Source of the DNA: Mycolicibacterium septicum DSM 44393
GTDB taxonomy: Bacteria; Actinomycetota; Actinomycetes; Mycobacteriales; Mycobacteriaceae
Assembly: GCF_000455325.1 (NCBI RefSeq)
Contig: NZ_HG322952.1
Location: forward strand, 865,109 to 929,108
Reading direction: 5' to 3'
Length of the DNA: 64,000 nt
The notes beneath the pieces were generated by a model, which saw only the letters and a program-made list of their open reading frames with translations, had not been told where the DNA came from and made no database searches. The position numbers and the translations under genes are program-made. Positions 7,868 through 15,986 of the stretch are shown one piece after another; the stretch's first letter is position 1, and every line of letters starts with the position of its first letter.

Positions 7868-8548
7868 ATGGATGGTCAGCCTGATCTCGTCGACGCGTCG
7901 CGGCGCGCCGAGATTCACGCCGCCCTGGCCGATCCATATCGGGTGGCAATTGTTGATCAGTTGTTGATCGCCGACGCATCTCCCTCGGAGTTGCAGGCTC
8001 AGCTGTCGGTGCCGTCGAACCTGATGGCCCATCACCTGCGCGTTTTGACCGAGGCCGGTCTGATCGGGCGGACTCGATCCGAAGCCGACCGACGCCGCAC
8101 CTATTTGCATCTGCAGCGTGAGGCGCTCGAGCAGTTGGTGCCCGCGGCGGTCCGTCATGCGCGCCGGGTGGTGTTTGTGTGTACGCAGAATTCGGCTCGA
8201 AGCCAGCTGGCGGCCGCTATCTGGAATCGGCGCAGTCCGGTGTTGGCCACCTCGGCGGGCACGCATCCGGTGGACCGTATTCATCCGGCGGCGGTCGCCG
8301 CCGCGCGGCAACGGCGGGTGCCGATGTCGACGCGGCCACCGCGTCATCTCAACGAGGTGTTGGCTTCTGGCGATCTGGTGATCGCGGTGTGCGACAGCGC
8401 CCATGAGGAACTCACACCGGACCCCGAACGGATCCACTGGTCGATTCCTGACCCGGTGCACAGCACCAACCCGGATGCCTTCGAGAACACCGTGGACATC
8501 CTCACCGGCCGGATCGATCACCTTGCGCCCTACGTGCAGGCAAGCTGA
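7868..8548 (+). CDS. ArsR-type HTH fused to an ArsC/low-molecular-weight phosphatase domain
   Basis: 226 aa from ATG 7868 (ATG 7853 is the alternative; neither has a ribosome site, so a leaderless start is likely). Residues 1-95 are a winged helix (HHLRVLTEAGL recognition helix). Residues 98-226 are an LMW-phosphatase/ArsC domain with an intact CX5R loop (CTQNSARSQ), a further Cys in VIAVCDSAHEE and Asp in SIPDPV. The HTH domain contains no Cys at all, so the usual As(III) thiolate site is missing. Sensing may run through the oxyanion-binding ArsC domain. It is divergent from the orphan pstS, with matching palindromes on both sides. Confidence 0.85.
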   Translation: MDGQPDLVDASRRAEIHAALADPYRVAIVDQLLIADASPSELQAQLSVPSNLMAHHLRVLTEAGLIGRTRSEADRRRTYLHLQREALEQLVPAAVRHARRVVFVCTQNSARSQLAAAIWNRRSPVLATSAGTHPVDRIHPAAVAAARQRRVPMSTRPPRHLNEVLASGDLVIAVCDSAHEELTPDPERIHWSIPDPVHSTNPDAFENTVDILTGRIDHLAPYVQAS

Positions 8549-8617
8549 CAGCCGGCGGCCAAGCCTTCTGATCTCCGAGCGGTCAGTGCAGCTCAATCGC
8601 CGGGCTGGGCTTGAATG

Positions 8618-9667
8618 TCAGTCGTCGAGGTCGAGTTCGGCAACCGCAGACTTGGCGGTGCGGCCGACACCGAGGATTGTTGCCGATCCCGGTCCGGTCC
8701 AATCGCCATAGCCGAGCAAGTGCAAGCGCGGTTCTGCCAGGGCGCGAGTGCCCGCGGTCGGCACGGTACCGTCCTGGCCGCGCAGCCGTAGCGGCCGAAG
8801 GTGGGACAGGGCCGGGCGAAATCCTGTCGCCCACAACACCACATCAGCGTGGTGGACTCGCTCACCCCAGGCCACACCGTCAGGTGTCAGGCGGTCGAAC
8901 ATGGACACCGGTGTGAGATCGCCGCGATCGCGTGCGGCCAGGACTTCGGGGACCATCACGATGTCACCGAGTGCGGCGACCCCACCGGGATCGGGCTTGC
9001 CCGCGGCCAGCGCGATTGCCCGACGGGACGCGGCCTCGAACAGGGCTCGGCCGTCCACACCGTCGGGCAGGAATCTCGGTGGTCGCAGCGTGGCCCACAT
9101 CGTGCTGGAGGCCACCGGGGAGATCTCAGCGACCAGCTGGGCCGCGGAATTGCCACCCCCGACCACGACGACATCGGCGCCCGCGAACTCCGCCGGCGTG
9201 CGGTAGTCGACGGTGTGTAGTTGTCGTCCCTTGAAGGTCCGCATGCCGGGGTACACGGGCCAGAACGGCTGTTGCCAGGTTCCGGTGGCGCTGATGACTC
9301 GGCGTGCCCGCCAGGTGCGCGTCTCCGCTTCGACCCGCAGTTCGGCGCCGTCGCGGCGTATCGCGCTCACCCGCACCGGTCGCTCGATGGGCAGGTCATA
9401 GCGGGCCTCGTAGGCGGTGAGGTAGTCCACGACATGGCTTGCCGGCGGAAACCCGTTCTTCCACGGCGGCATCGGCCACCCGGGCAACGAGGCGTATTGG
9501 GCCGGGGAAAACAGCCGCAGTGATGGCCAGGTGTGGGGCCATGCGCCTCCGGGTGCGGGTTGGTCGTCGAGGATCACGAAGTGGTGGCCGGCGCGGCGCA
9601 GGTAGTACCCAGCGGCCAGCCCTGCCTGCCCGCCGCCGACCACAACGACATCCACACCCGTTGCCAT
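8618..9667 (-). CDS. arsO: ArsO-type flavin monooxygenase
   Basis: 349 aa. FAD motif VVVGGGQAGLAAGYYL (residues 8-23), the segment GGAWPHTWPSLRLFSPAQY that marks the ArsO/CzcO-like group, and a second GxGxxA motif (VVVGGGNSAAQ, about 168-178). It is the last gene of the arsR-arsC-arsO run, starting 5 nt after the arsC stop, so it is co-transcribed. ArsO-named genes are common in actinobacterial ars operons; their exact reaction is not settled. It is related to the gene at 1285-2460, so the island has two copies. Confidence 0.85.
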   Translation of the reverse strand: MATGVDVVVVGGGQAGLAAGYYLRRAGHHFVILDDQPAPGGAWPHTWPSLRLFSPAQYASLPGWPMPPWKNGFPPASHVVDYLTAYEARYDLPIERPVRVSAIRRDGAELRVEAETRTWRARRVISATGTWQQPFWPVYPGMRTFKGRQLHTVDYRTPAEFAGADVVVVGGGNSAAQLVAEISPVASSTMWATLRPPRFLPDGVDGRALFEAASRRAIALAAGKPDPGGVAALGDIVMVPEVLAARDRGDLTPVSMFDRLTPDGVAWGERVHHADVVLWATGFRPALSHLRPLRLRGQDGTVPTAGTRALAEPRLHLLGYGDWTGPGSATILGVGRTAKSAVAELDLDD

Positions 9668-9672
9668 TGGGA

Positions 9673-10089
9673 TCAGGGGGCGCTGTGCTTCGAGGTCAGT
9701 TCGGCGATCAATGCCTCGACATGGGACTTGATCTCGTCGCGGATCAGGCGAACTGAGTCCAGCCCCTGACCGGCGGGGTCTTCCAACACCCAGTCGCGGT
9801 AGCTCTTGCCGGGAAAGACCGGGCAGGCATCGCCGCAGCCCATGGAGATCACGACGTCGGAGGCCTGCACGGCGTCCACGGTGAGGATCTTTGGGCTCTG
9901 TGCGGAAATGTCGATGCCGACCTCGGCCATTGCCTCCACCGCGGCGGGGTTGACCTGGTCGGCGGGGGCAGAGCCTGCGGAGCGGACCTCGATGCGGTCT
10001 CCGGCCATCGCTGCGAGGAAACCGGCGGCCATCTGGGATCGGCCGGCGTTGTGGACGCAGACGAACAGCACGCTGGGGGTGGTTGGCAT
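9673..10089 (-). CDS. arsC: Arsenate reductase ArsC (mycothiol-dependent type likely)
   Basis: 138 aa from ATG 10089, preferred over ATG 10095 because AGGA is 6 nt upstream. Low-molecular-weight phosphatase fold with the complete nucleophilic loop VCVHNAGRSQMAAG (CX5R), a second loop MGCGDACPVFPG with two more Cys, and the acidic loop WVLEDPAG. It should reduce arsenate to arsenite in the cytoplasm. In mycobacteria the electron donor is expected to be mycothiol with mycoredoxin; the window also carries mshD. It lies between arsR and arsO in one operon. It differs from the second ArsC (12100-12528), which lacks the second-loop Cys residues. Confidence 0.9.
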   Translation of the reverse strand: MPTTPSVLFVCVHNAGRSQMAAGFLAAMAGDRIEVRSAGSAPADQVNPAAVEAMAEVGIDISAQSPKILTVDAVQASDVVISMGCGDACPVFPGKSYRDWVLEDPAGQGLDSVRLIRDEIKSHVEALIAELTSKHSAP

Positions 10090-10138
10090 GGGCATTCCTG
10101 TTCAGGTCAAGGGACGAAAGGTGGTGGCTGCCAGGGCC

Positions 10139-10492
10139 CTAGCAGCAGGTCGTTAGCGTTGACCTCAACGCATCCAACGATTTCGTGTTCGCTTCGTAGA
10201 ACACATTCATTCCTCGCCGCTGCGCGGTGACCATCCCCGCTTTACGCAGCTGGCCGAGGTGGTGGCTGGTAGTCGATTCGGCGAGCCCGACCGCGGTGGC
10301 CAGATCGCATGTGCACACCTGGCCCTGCACGTCGGTCAACAGAATCGACATCAGTTTGATCCGCACCGGATCGGCTAATGCTTTGAGCCGCAAAGCGATC
10401 TGCAGCGCCGCGTCGTCGTCGAGGGGTGCCGCCGAGACGGGTGCGCAGCAGATCGGTTCGGTCAGATCGATTACCGGCAACGACTTGGGCAT
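10139..10492 (-). CDS. arsR: ArsR-family arsenic repressor (N-terminal CC type)
   Basis: 117 aa from ATG 10492 (MPKSLPVIDL). Cys15-Cys16 (PICCAP), Cys60-x-Cys62 (QVCTCDL) and a terminal CC pair; HTH segment HHLGQLRKAGM. It is close to the regulator at 4207-4560 in length and plan but keeps the CxC site, so the two may differ in metal affinity. First gene of arsR-arsC-arsO; 80 bp separates it from the oxidoreductase stop upstream. An inverted repeat, AGGTCG-GTT-CGACCT (10532-10546), lies in that gap and may be its operator. Confidence 0.88.
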   Translation of the reverse strand: MPKSLPVIDLTEPICCAPVSAAPLDDDAALQIALRLKALADPVRIKLMSILLTDVQGQVCTCDLATAVGLAESTTSHHLGQLRKAGMVTAQRRGMNVFYEANTKSLDALRSTLTTCC

Positions 10493-10572
10493 GGGTTTCA
10501 CCCTAACCCCGGATATCGACTTATGCCGAAAAGGTCGGTTCGACCTGAACCGAGAGCCGCAGCGATGACCCA

Positions 10573-11988
10573 TCATCCTGGCAAGGGCCGCAGTCCACGC
10601 TGATGGTCACGGCTCCACGTTTGGGTGGCTATTTGTGTTGCGTCCCAAGGTGATCCCAGCGGCGGAGTGTAGGACAGGTCGAGGCTGCTGAACTCCGGGA
10701 TAGTCATGTGGTGGTAGAGGGCAGTGGCGTAGGTGTCGACGCGTTTGGCGATTTCGGCGCCACGATGCCCGACAAGCTGAGCGCCGAGCAGCAGCCCGCT
10801 GGATTGGTCGCCAGTGATACGGGTATGGATCGGGGTGGCGCCCGGGTAGTAGGCCTTGTGATCATCGGGGGCCGATGCGGTGGTGACCGGCGCCCAGCCG
10901 CGCTGTGCCGCGATGGCTTCGTGCTCGCGCAGCCCGGTGCGGGCTGCGACGAGGTCAAACACCTTGACGACTTGGGTGCCGAGGCTGCCGGCGAACCGCG
11001 CGTCACCACCGATGGCGTTCTCCCCGGCGACACGGCCCTGCTTGTGGGCGGTGGTGCCCAGCGGTAGCCACGTTGAGCCGAGCAGCCGGTGGTGGGTGTG
11101 TACGCAGTCACCGGCGGCGTAGATGTCGGGCAGGTTGGTGCGCATCGCGTCGTCGACGACGATCGCGCCTTTGACCCCGAGCTCGGCGCCGGCGTCGGCC
11201 GCGAGCTCGGTATCGGGTCGCACGCCGACCACGACCAGCACGAAATCGACCGTGCGGGTGATGGTTTCCCCGTCGCGTGCAGCGTTTACCGTCAATGCCC
11301 CAGTGTCGGTGTTGGAGATGGCGTTGACGGTGGTCGCGGTGAGGACCTCCACACCGTGGCGCTGCAGTTCGGTATGGACCAGGGCGCCAAGCTCAGGGTC
11401 GACGGTAGGCAGCACTTCGGGCAAGGCCTCGACCTGGGTGACGGCGATGCCGCGCAAGGTCAGGGCTTCGGCCATTTCCAGGCCGATGTAGCCGGCACCG
11501 ATGATGATCGCGGTTTTCGGATCCCGCTGCTGCAGGGAGTCCATCACGGCGAAGGTGTCGCCCATGGAATGCAGCAGGTGGACCCCGTCGGCAGGCCCGA
11601 GGGCGTGTGGACCGGTGAGGCCGGCGATGGGTGGATGTACCGATACAGCTCCAGTGCCCACGATCAGGGCGTCATAGCCGAGTTGCTGGGGGTTGCCGGT
11701 GGGATCGAGGACATCCAGGGTGTGCTCGGTGACGTTGATCTTGGTGGCGGTGGTGTCGGTGACGACCCGCATTCCGGTGGCTGCAAGGTCTTCTGCGGTG
11801 CGGTGGGCGAGATGAGTCCAATGGGCGACCTCGCCGGACACGTAATAGGGGATGCCGCAGATGGAGAAGTTGGGATAGGCGTCGGCGACCACCACTGTGA
11901 CCTCGGCGGTGGGGTCGAGTTCGCGGATCCGCAGTGCCGCTGAGATTCCGGCGTCGCTGCCGCCGACGGCAACAATGTGTTGGGGCAT
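10573..11988 (-). CDS. CoA-disulfide-reductase / NADH-oxidase-like FAD oxidoreductase
   Basis: 471 aa class III pyridine nucleotide-disulfide oxidoreductase. FAD motif VAVGGSDAGISAALRI near the start, the single active-site Cys in NFSICGIPYY (about residue 43), NAD-binding GAGYIGLEMAEAL (about 158-170) and the FAD ribityl site IYAAGDCV (about 286-293). It follows arsC at 12100 by about 110 bp. Genes of this class are frequent in actinobacterial ars islands. A role in thiol redox support for arsenate reduction or as an arsenite-related oxidoreductase is plausible but unproven. Confidence 0.82.
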   Translation of the reverse strand: MPQHIVAVGGSDAGISAALRIRELDPTAEVTVVVADAYPNFSICGIPYYVSGEVAHWTHLAHRTAEDLAATGMRVVTDTTATKINVTEHTLDVLDPTGNPQQLGYDALIVGTGAVSVHPPIAGLTGPHALGPADGVHLLHSMGDTFAVMDSLQQRDPKTAIIIGAGYIGLEMAEALTLRGIAVTQVEALPEVLPTVDPELGALVHTELQRHGVEVLTATTVNAISNTDTGALTVNAARDGETITRTVDFVLVVVGVRPDTELAADAGAELGVKGAIVVDDAMRTNLPDIYAAGDCVHTHHRLLGSTWLPLGTTAHKQGRVAGENAIGGDARFAGSLGTQVVKVFDLVAARTGLREHEAIAAQRGWAPVTTASAPDDHKAYYPGATPIHTRITGDQSSGLLLGAQLVGHRGAEIAKRVDTYATALYHHMTIPEFSSLDLSYTPPLGSPWDATQIATQTWSRDHQRGLRPLPG

Positions 11989-12099
11989 GGCTCATCGCTC
12001 CTGGGGGACGGGATGTGCTCGGTGGACGAGTACTGCAGACGACACCCGCCGTTGGGTGCGGTGTAGCTGGGCGGCCGCGGCCGCGCTGCACGTGCGCTT

Positions 12100-12528
12100 C
12101 TAGAGCAAGCTCGGGCTCTTCAACCGAGACACGAGATCGGTTACCCGCGAGGCGATATCGTCGCGGACCAACCGCATCCGCTCGATGCCCTCGATGCCGC
12201 GTTCGGAAGGTTCGTCGGTGTCCCAGTTCTCGAAACGCGTTCCCGGCACCGGATCGACTTTGGCTTCGCGCCCCAAAGTGACCACGAGATCGACGGTTTT
12301 GACGAGGTCGGGATCGATCAGTTTGGGTGTCTCGCCAGTGATGTCGACACCGACCTCGCCGAGCGCTTCGGCTGACAACGCGTTGATGGTGTCGCCGGGC
12401 TTGGTGCCGGCCGAATACACGTCGACATCCTCGCCTGCGACCTGGCGCATCAATCCGGCCGCCATTTGTGACTTGCCGCCGTTCTTGACGCACACGAACA
12501 GCACTGCCGGCTTGACCGTTTCGCTCAT
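12100..12528 (-). CDS. arsC: ArsC-like arsenate reductase, mycobacterial variant
   Basis: 142 aa. The nucleophilic loop reads FVCVKNGGKSQMA, so the CX5R Arg is Lys here. The second loop (VTLGREAKVDPVPG) has no Cys, and the acidic loop is NWDTDEPSERG. With only one loop Cys it cannot use an internal disulfide relay and should depend on mycothiol. It starts 3 nt after the acr3 stop, so the two are cotranslated. As I recall, M. tuberculosis has a similar domain fused to Acr3 (Rv2643); here they are separate genes. Confidence 0.87.
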   Translation of the reverse strand: MSETVKPAVLFVCVKNGGKSQMAAGLMRQVAGEDVDVYSAGTKPGDTINALSAEALGEVGVDITGETPKLIDPDLVKTVDLVVTLGREAKVDPVPGTRFENWDTDEPSERGIEGIERMRLVRDDIASRVTDLVSRLKSPSLL

Positions 12529-12531
12529 GGG

Positions 12532-13647
12532 TCAGCGCTCCTGGGCGGTGATCGGTGCCGGGCCCGCGGCAGTGCCACTGCCGCCGCCGAATCGACCGCG
12601 CAACGCCAGCGAGACATAGACCAGGGCAACCAGGACGGGCACCTCGATGAGCGGGCCGACCACGCCAGCCAGGGCTTGGCCGGAGGTGGCGCCGTAGGTC
12701 GCGATGGCCACAGCGATGGCGAGCTCAAAGTTGTTGCCGGCAGCGGTGAACGCCAGCGTGGTGGTGCGCTCATAACCCAATCCGAGCACCGAGCCGAGCA
12801 GGTAGCCCCCACCCCACATGATCGCGAAGTACGCCAGCAGGGGCAGCGCGATGCGGGCGACGTCCCACGGCCGGTTGGTGATCTGCTCCCCTTGCAGCGC
12901 GAACAGGATCACGATGGTGAACAACAGGCCGTAGAGCGCCCACGGCCCGATCCGTGGCAGGAACTTCGACTCGTACCAGTCACGGCCCTTGGCTTTCTCC
13001 CCGAGGCGACGCGAGAGATACCCGGCCACCAGTGGGATGCCCAGGAAGATCAGCACCGATTTCGCGATCTGCCATGGCGAGGTGTCGATGGTGGTTTGTT
13101 CCAGGCCGAGCCAGCCCGGCAGCACCGACAGGTAGAACCAGCCCAGCACCGCGAACATGACGACCTGGAACACCGAGTTCAGCGCGACCAGCACCGCGGC
13201 GGCCTCACGGTCACCGCAGGCCAGGTCGTTCCAGATGATGACCATGGCGATACACCGCGCGAGCCCGACGATGATCAACCCGGTGCGGTACTCGGGCAGG
13301 TCAGGCAGCATCAGCCAGGCCAACGCGAACATCAAGGCCGGGCCGAACACCCAGTTCAACAGCAGCGAGGACAGCAGCAGTTTGCGGTCGCCGGTGACGG
13401 TGTCGAGGCGGTCATAGCGCACCTTGGCCAGCACCGGATACATCATGATCAGCAGGCCCAGCGCAATCGGCAGTGAAATCCCGTCGATCTGGACTTTTTC
13501 CAGCGCGGTGTTCAACCCCGGGATCCAGCGCCCCAGCAGCAGGCCGGCGACCATGGCGGCACCGATCCACAACGGCAGGAACCGGTCGAGGGTGGACAGC
13601 TTGCCGACAACCGGTGTTGCCGACGACGAAGTGGTGGTCTCGGTCAT
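12532..13647 (-). CDS. acr3: Arsenite efflux permease Acr3
   Basis: 371 aa with about 10 membrane segments. The ACR3 signature is visible at about residues 128-160: GLARCIAMVIIWNDLACGD, including the conserved Cys in RCIAM, followed by LVALNSVFQVVMF. It exports As(III) driven by the membrane potential or proton gradient. Its start overlaps the arsR stop (ATGA, 13644-13647) and the arsC gene follows after 3 nt, giving the classical arsR-acr3-arsC order. Regulation by the upstream ArsR through the palindrome at 14022-14031 is expected. Confidence 0.95.
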   Translation of the reverse strand: MTETTTSSSATPVVGKLSTLDRFLPLWIGAAMVAGLLLGRWIPGLNTALEKVQIDGISLPIALGLLIMMYPVLAKVRYDRLDTVTGDRKLLLSSLLLNWVFGPALMFALAWLMLPDLPEYRTGLIIVGLARCIAMVIIWNDLACGDREAAAVLVALNSVFQVVMFAVLGWFYLSVLPGWLGLEQTTIDTSPWQIAKSVLIFLGIPLVAGYLSRRLGEKAKGRDWYESKFLPRIGPWALYGLLFTIVILFALQGEQITNRPWDVARIALPLLAYFAIMWGGGYLLGSVLGLGYERTTTLAFTAAGNNFELAIAVAIATYGATSGQALAGVVGPLIEVPVLVALVYVSLALRGRFGGGSGTAAGPAPITAQER

Positions 13648-14018
13648 GCCAGCACCCCCACCGTCTCGACGGTGGCGCCGAGCAGCACCGACAGGCTGGC
13701 CAACGCTTCGGGCACCACTGTGTAGTACACCCAGGACGCGCGGCGCTCGGAGGTCAGCAGACCCGCGTCGCGTAGCACTTTGAGGTGATGGCTCACCGTG
13801 GGTTGGGAGACCTCGACTCCGGCCGAGATGTCGCAGACGCAGGCCTCACCGCCGGCGCGGCTGGCGATCGCCGAGAACAGCTGCAGCCGGACCGGGTCGG
13901 CCAGCGCCTTGAGCTTGACCGCCATGTCCGCGGCGGCAACCGCAGAGATCGGTTCACGCAGCAGCGCCCCGGGAGGGCAACACAGCACCTCGGACGACTG
14001 ATCAAACTGATTCGACAT
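13644..14018 (-). CDS. arsR: ArsR-family arsenite repressor (CxC type)
   Basis: 124 aa. The alpha-3 As(III) site EACVCDISAGV carries the Cys-x-Cys of classical ArsR; the recognition helix is SQPTVSHHLKVLRDAGLL. It also has a CC pair near the N terminus (VLCCPPG). The sequence resembles M. tuberculosis Rv2642 as I recall it. First gene of arsR-acr3-arsC. The palindrome TCAATATTGA lies 4 bp upstream of its start. A different subclass from the two regulators at 4207 and 10139. Confidence 0.92.
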   Translation of the reverse strand: MSNQFDQSSEVLCCPPGALLREPISAVAAADMAVKLKALADPVRLQLFSAIASRAGGEACVCDISAGVEVSQPTVSHHLKVLRDAGLLTSERRASWVYYTVVPEALASLSVLLGATVETVGVLA

Positions 14019-14021
14019 ACA

Positions 14022-14031
14022 TCAATATTGA
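14022..14031. promoter_or_regulatory. ArsR operator candidate of arsR-acr3-arsC
   Basis: TCAATATTGA is a perfect 10-bp palindrome directly upstream of the arsR start at 14018, in an AT-rich stretch that runs to about 14045. Position and composition fit an autoregulatory ArsR site. Confidence 0.65.
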
Positions 14032-14150
14032 CAGTTATCGATACCGTCTGGCAAGTGAACAGTCGCCCAACTTCGAGGGCACGGCCCGGCCGGGTGCCTT
14101 GAGGGCTGCGGTTCCATAGCGGCGTTAGTCGGTGGCCGTGGTTACCGTAG

Positions 14151-14324
14151 ATGGCTATGGCGACACCTCCAGCGCAGGCGATGTGCAGTGAGTGCAACCA
14201 GTCGGCCCGCGTGGCCACAGCCAATCCGATCTGGTCTCATGGCGGCGATGAGCCGTCGACGTGGATCGTTGAGGTCGACTGTGCACGCTGCGGCCTCCAA
14301 CACGGCTGGCTTCCTCGGCGCTGA
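14151..14324 (+). CDS. 57-aa zinc-ribbon protein
   Basis: Two CxxC knuckles: C12-x2-C15 (MCSECNQ) and C44-x2-C47 (DCARCGL), about 30 residues apart, with Trp-rich spacing; the C terminus is HGWLPRR. TACCGT at 14143-14148 sits 8 nt before the in-frame ATG 14157, so that may be a leaderless start. The stop is 5 nt from the next ATG, which points to a two-gene unit with the nuclease-like gene. It probably binds zinc and may bind nucleic acid or its partner protein. No known family recognised. Confidence 0.65.
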   Translation: MAMATPPAQAMCSECNQSARVATANPIWSHGGDEPSTWIVEVDCARCGLQHGWLPRR

Positions 14325-14329
14325 CGGCG

Positions 14330-15484
14330 ATGGCTCCCGAGCCCCTTTTTGATGACGGTCCGCATCACGACGGTCCCGCGCTCTACACCGAACCTCATTT
14401 CGCGTTCCTGAACCGGGCCAGTGACCCGATGTGGGCGCAGGTACGTGACGTGATCGAACAGTGGTATGCCGACTACCCCGACCCCGACGGAGATCTGCGC
14501 GCCAGATTTCGTGATGTCAGCATCCGGCAGCACGCTCCGGCCTGGTGGGAGCTGTACATCTACACGTTGTTTCGCCGGCTCGGATATGCGCCGACGGTTC
14601 ACCCCGAGATTCCCGGCACCACCCGCCACCCCGACCTGCTGCTCACCAAGGACGGTTCCCGGGTGTACATCGAATGTGTGGTGCTGTTTGAGGACGGGAG
14701 CCGGCAGTCAACAGACAGCGAATCCTGGGTCAAGGACTGCATCGACGCCGCCAAGAACCCTGACTTCGTCGTCGGGGTTCGGTTCGAGCACTTCGGGAAA
14801 CTGCGGCCGAAACAGAGCCAGGTCACACGCCACATCGAGGGTTGGCTGGCAACGCTGGACTATGACTCCGTGTCGGCGGCCAGCCGGGCAGGCGAATCAC
14901 ACTACCCATCAAAGAACTTCGACTTCGCTGATTCGCGGGTAAGGCTCACTGCTATACCCGTGCACCCCGACAGGCGGGGCAATGACGTTGGCCGCATCGG
15001 CTTCGGCCCGGCGAATGGCGCCTTTGCGGTGCAAAGCGTTGGCGAGATTCGAGACATCTTGAAGGGCAAGGCTAAACAGTGCCGGGCGGTCGATGCGCCG
15101 CTGATCGTCGCGATTCTCAACTGGTCGATGTTCGCCCGGCTCAACGAAGTCAACCGTGCCCTGTTTGGGTCCGCCGTCGTGCAATCGGGCAGGGACACCA
15201 CCCAGCTGGTTCAAGGTACAGACGGCTATTGGCACCCCGGGCCGCCGCCGCGCGGAAGTGTCGTCTCGGCCGTGTTGTTCGGTGAAAGCGTCAGTCATTC
15301 ACGCGTTGCGGCTGGGCTGCCGAGGCTGTGGCGCAACCCATGGGCACAGCGCCCCCTACAAGATGATCTCCCGTTCGAGGCGCACGCTGCTGACCCCGAC
15401 ACCGGTGAAGTGGTCGTGACCGCGCACGAGACTATCCCGGCATCAACAGTTTTCGGATTGTCGGCAGGGTGGCCTCACGCCTAG
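14330..15484 (+). CDS. Hypothetical protein, possible PD-(D/E)XK nuclease-like fold
   Basis: 384 aa, soluble. Around residues 95-125 a pattern Pro-x2-PGTTRHPDLLL, then KDGSRVYIECVV resembles the Asp...Glu core of PD-(D/E)XK nucleases, but the position expected to be Lys is not Lys (ExV), so activity is doubtful. The remaining sequence is unrecognised. It is translated right after the 57-aa zinc-ribbon gene and sits between arsR (divergent) and the recombinase operon (convergent), a usual place for cargo such as defence genes. Function not established. Confidence 0.6.
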   Translation: MAPEPLFDDGPHHDGPALYTEPHFAFLNRASDPMWAQVRDVIEQWYADYPDPDGDLRARFRDVSIRQHAPAWWELYIYTLFRRLGYAPTVHPEIPGTTRHPDLLLTKDGSRVYIECVVLFEDGSRQSTDSESWVKDCIDAAKNPDFVVGVRFEHFGKLRPKQSQVTRHIEGWLATLDYDSVSAASRAGESHYPSKNFDFADSRVRLTAIPVHPDRRGNDVGRIGFGPANGAFAVQSVGEIRDILKGKAKQCRAVDAPLIVAILNWSMFARLNEVNRALFGSAVVQSGRDTTQLVQGTDGYWHPGPPPRGSVVSAVLFGESVSHSRVAAGLPRLWRNPWAQRPLQDDLPFEAHAADPDTGEVVVTAHETIPASTVFGLSAGWPHA

Positions 15485-15530
15485 GGCACGATCCTGGCGC
15501 AGACACATCCGACTGCGCCCAGCACGGCGG

Positions 15531-15986
15531 TTATCTGGTGCCGTCATCGTTTCCGCGGTGGCGGGATGTAGCTTGCGAGCGGGGTCGCCTGCGCGTCGAG
15601 ATGTTGGTGACGGGCTTTTGGCTTTGAGCACTTTCTCGTTCGAGCGTCAGAACATTGATCACTGTGGCGTACAGCTGCAGTCTCTGCTCTAGCTCTGCAC
15701 AGTGTGCGAGGAGTTTGGCGTGGTCTTCCTTGAGCTTTTGATACTCGCTGAGGCGGCGCGCGAATGCGGCCGGGGCACCGTCGGCGTTGCGCACCTTGGC
15801 CTGGAAGAGCTCTTTGAGGTCGACATGTTGGTGGGTGAGATGCCAGCGCGGGAGGTCGGCTTCCACGGCGAGCTGTGACACCGACAGTCGGCCGGTGGAC
15901 CGTAGCGGCTGACCGGCGAGCAGCCGGTCCATCGCGGCGAGGATCTGGTCGCGGATAGGGTCGTTGTGGGCGGCATCGGTTGTCAT
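15531..15986 (-). CDS. GinD/TnpC-like small protein of the recombination operon
   Basis: 151 aa. Residues 15-65 look like an HTH with the RLSVSQLAVEADLPRWHL helix pair; residues 78-120 form a coiled coil (LSEYQKLKEDHAKLLAHCAE region); the tail is basic. Fourth gene after three tyrosine recombinases, overlapping the third by 4 nt (ATGA, 15983-15986). This matches TnpC of Tn554 and GinD of GInt islands in size and place. It probably assists or orients recombination. Confidence 0.8.
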   Translation of the reverse strand: MTTDAAHNDPIRDQILAAMDRLLAGQPLRSTGRLSVSQLAVEADLPRWHLTHQHVDLKELFQAKVRNADGAPAAFARRLSEYQKLKEDHAKLLAHCAELEQRLQLYATVINVLTLERESAQSQKPVTNISTRRRPRSQATSRHRGNDDGTR

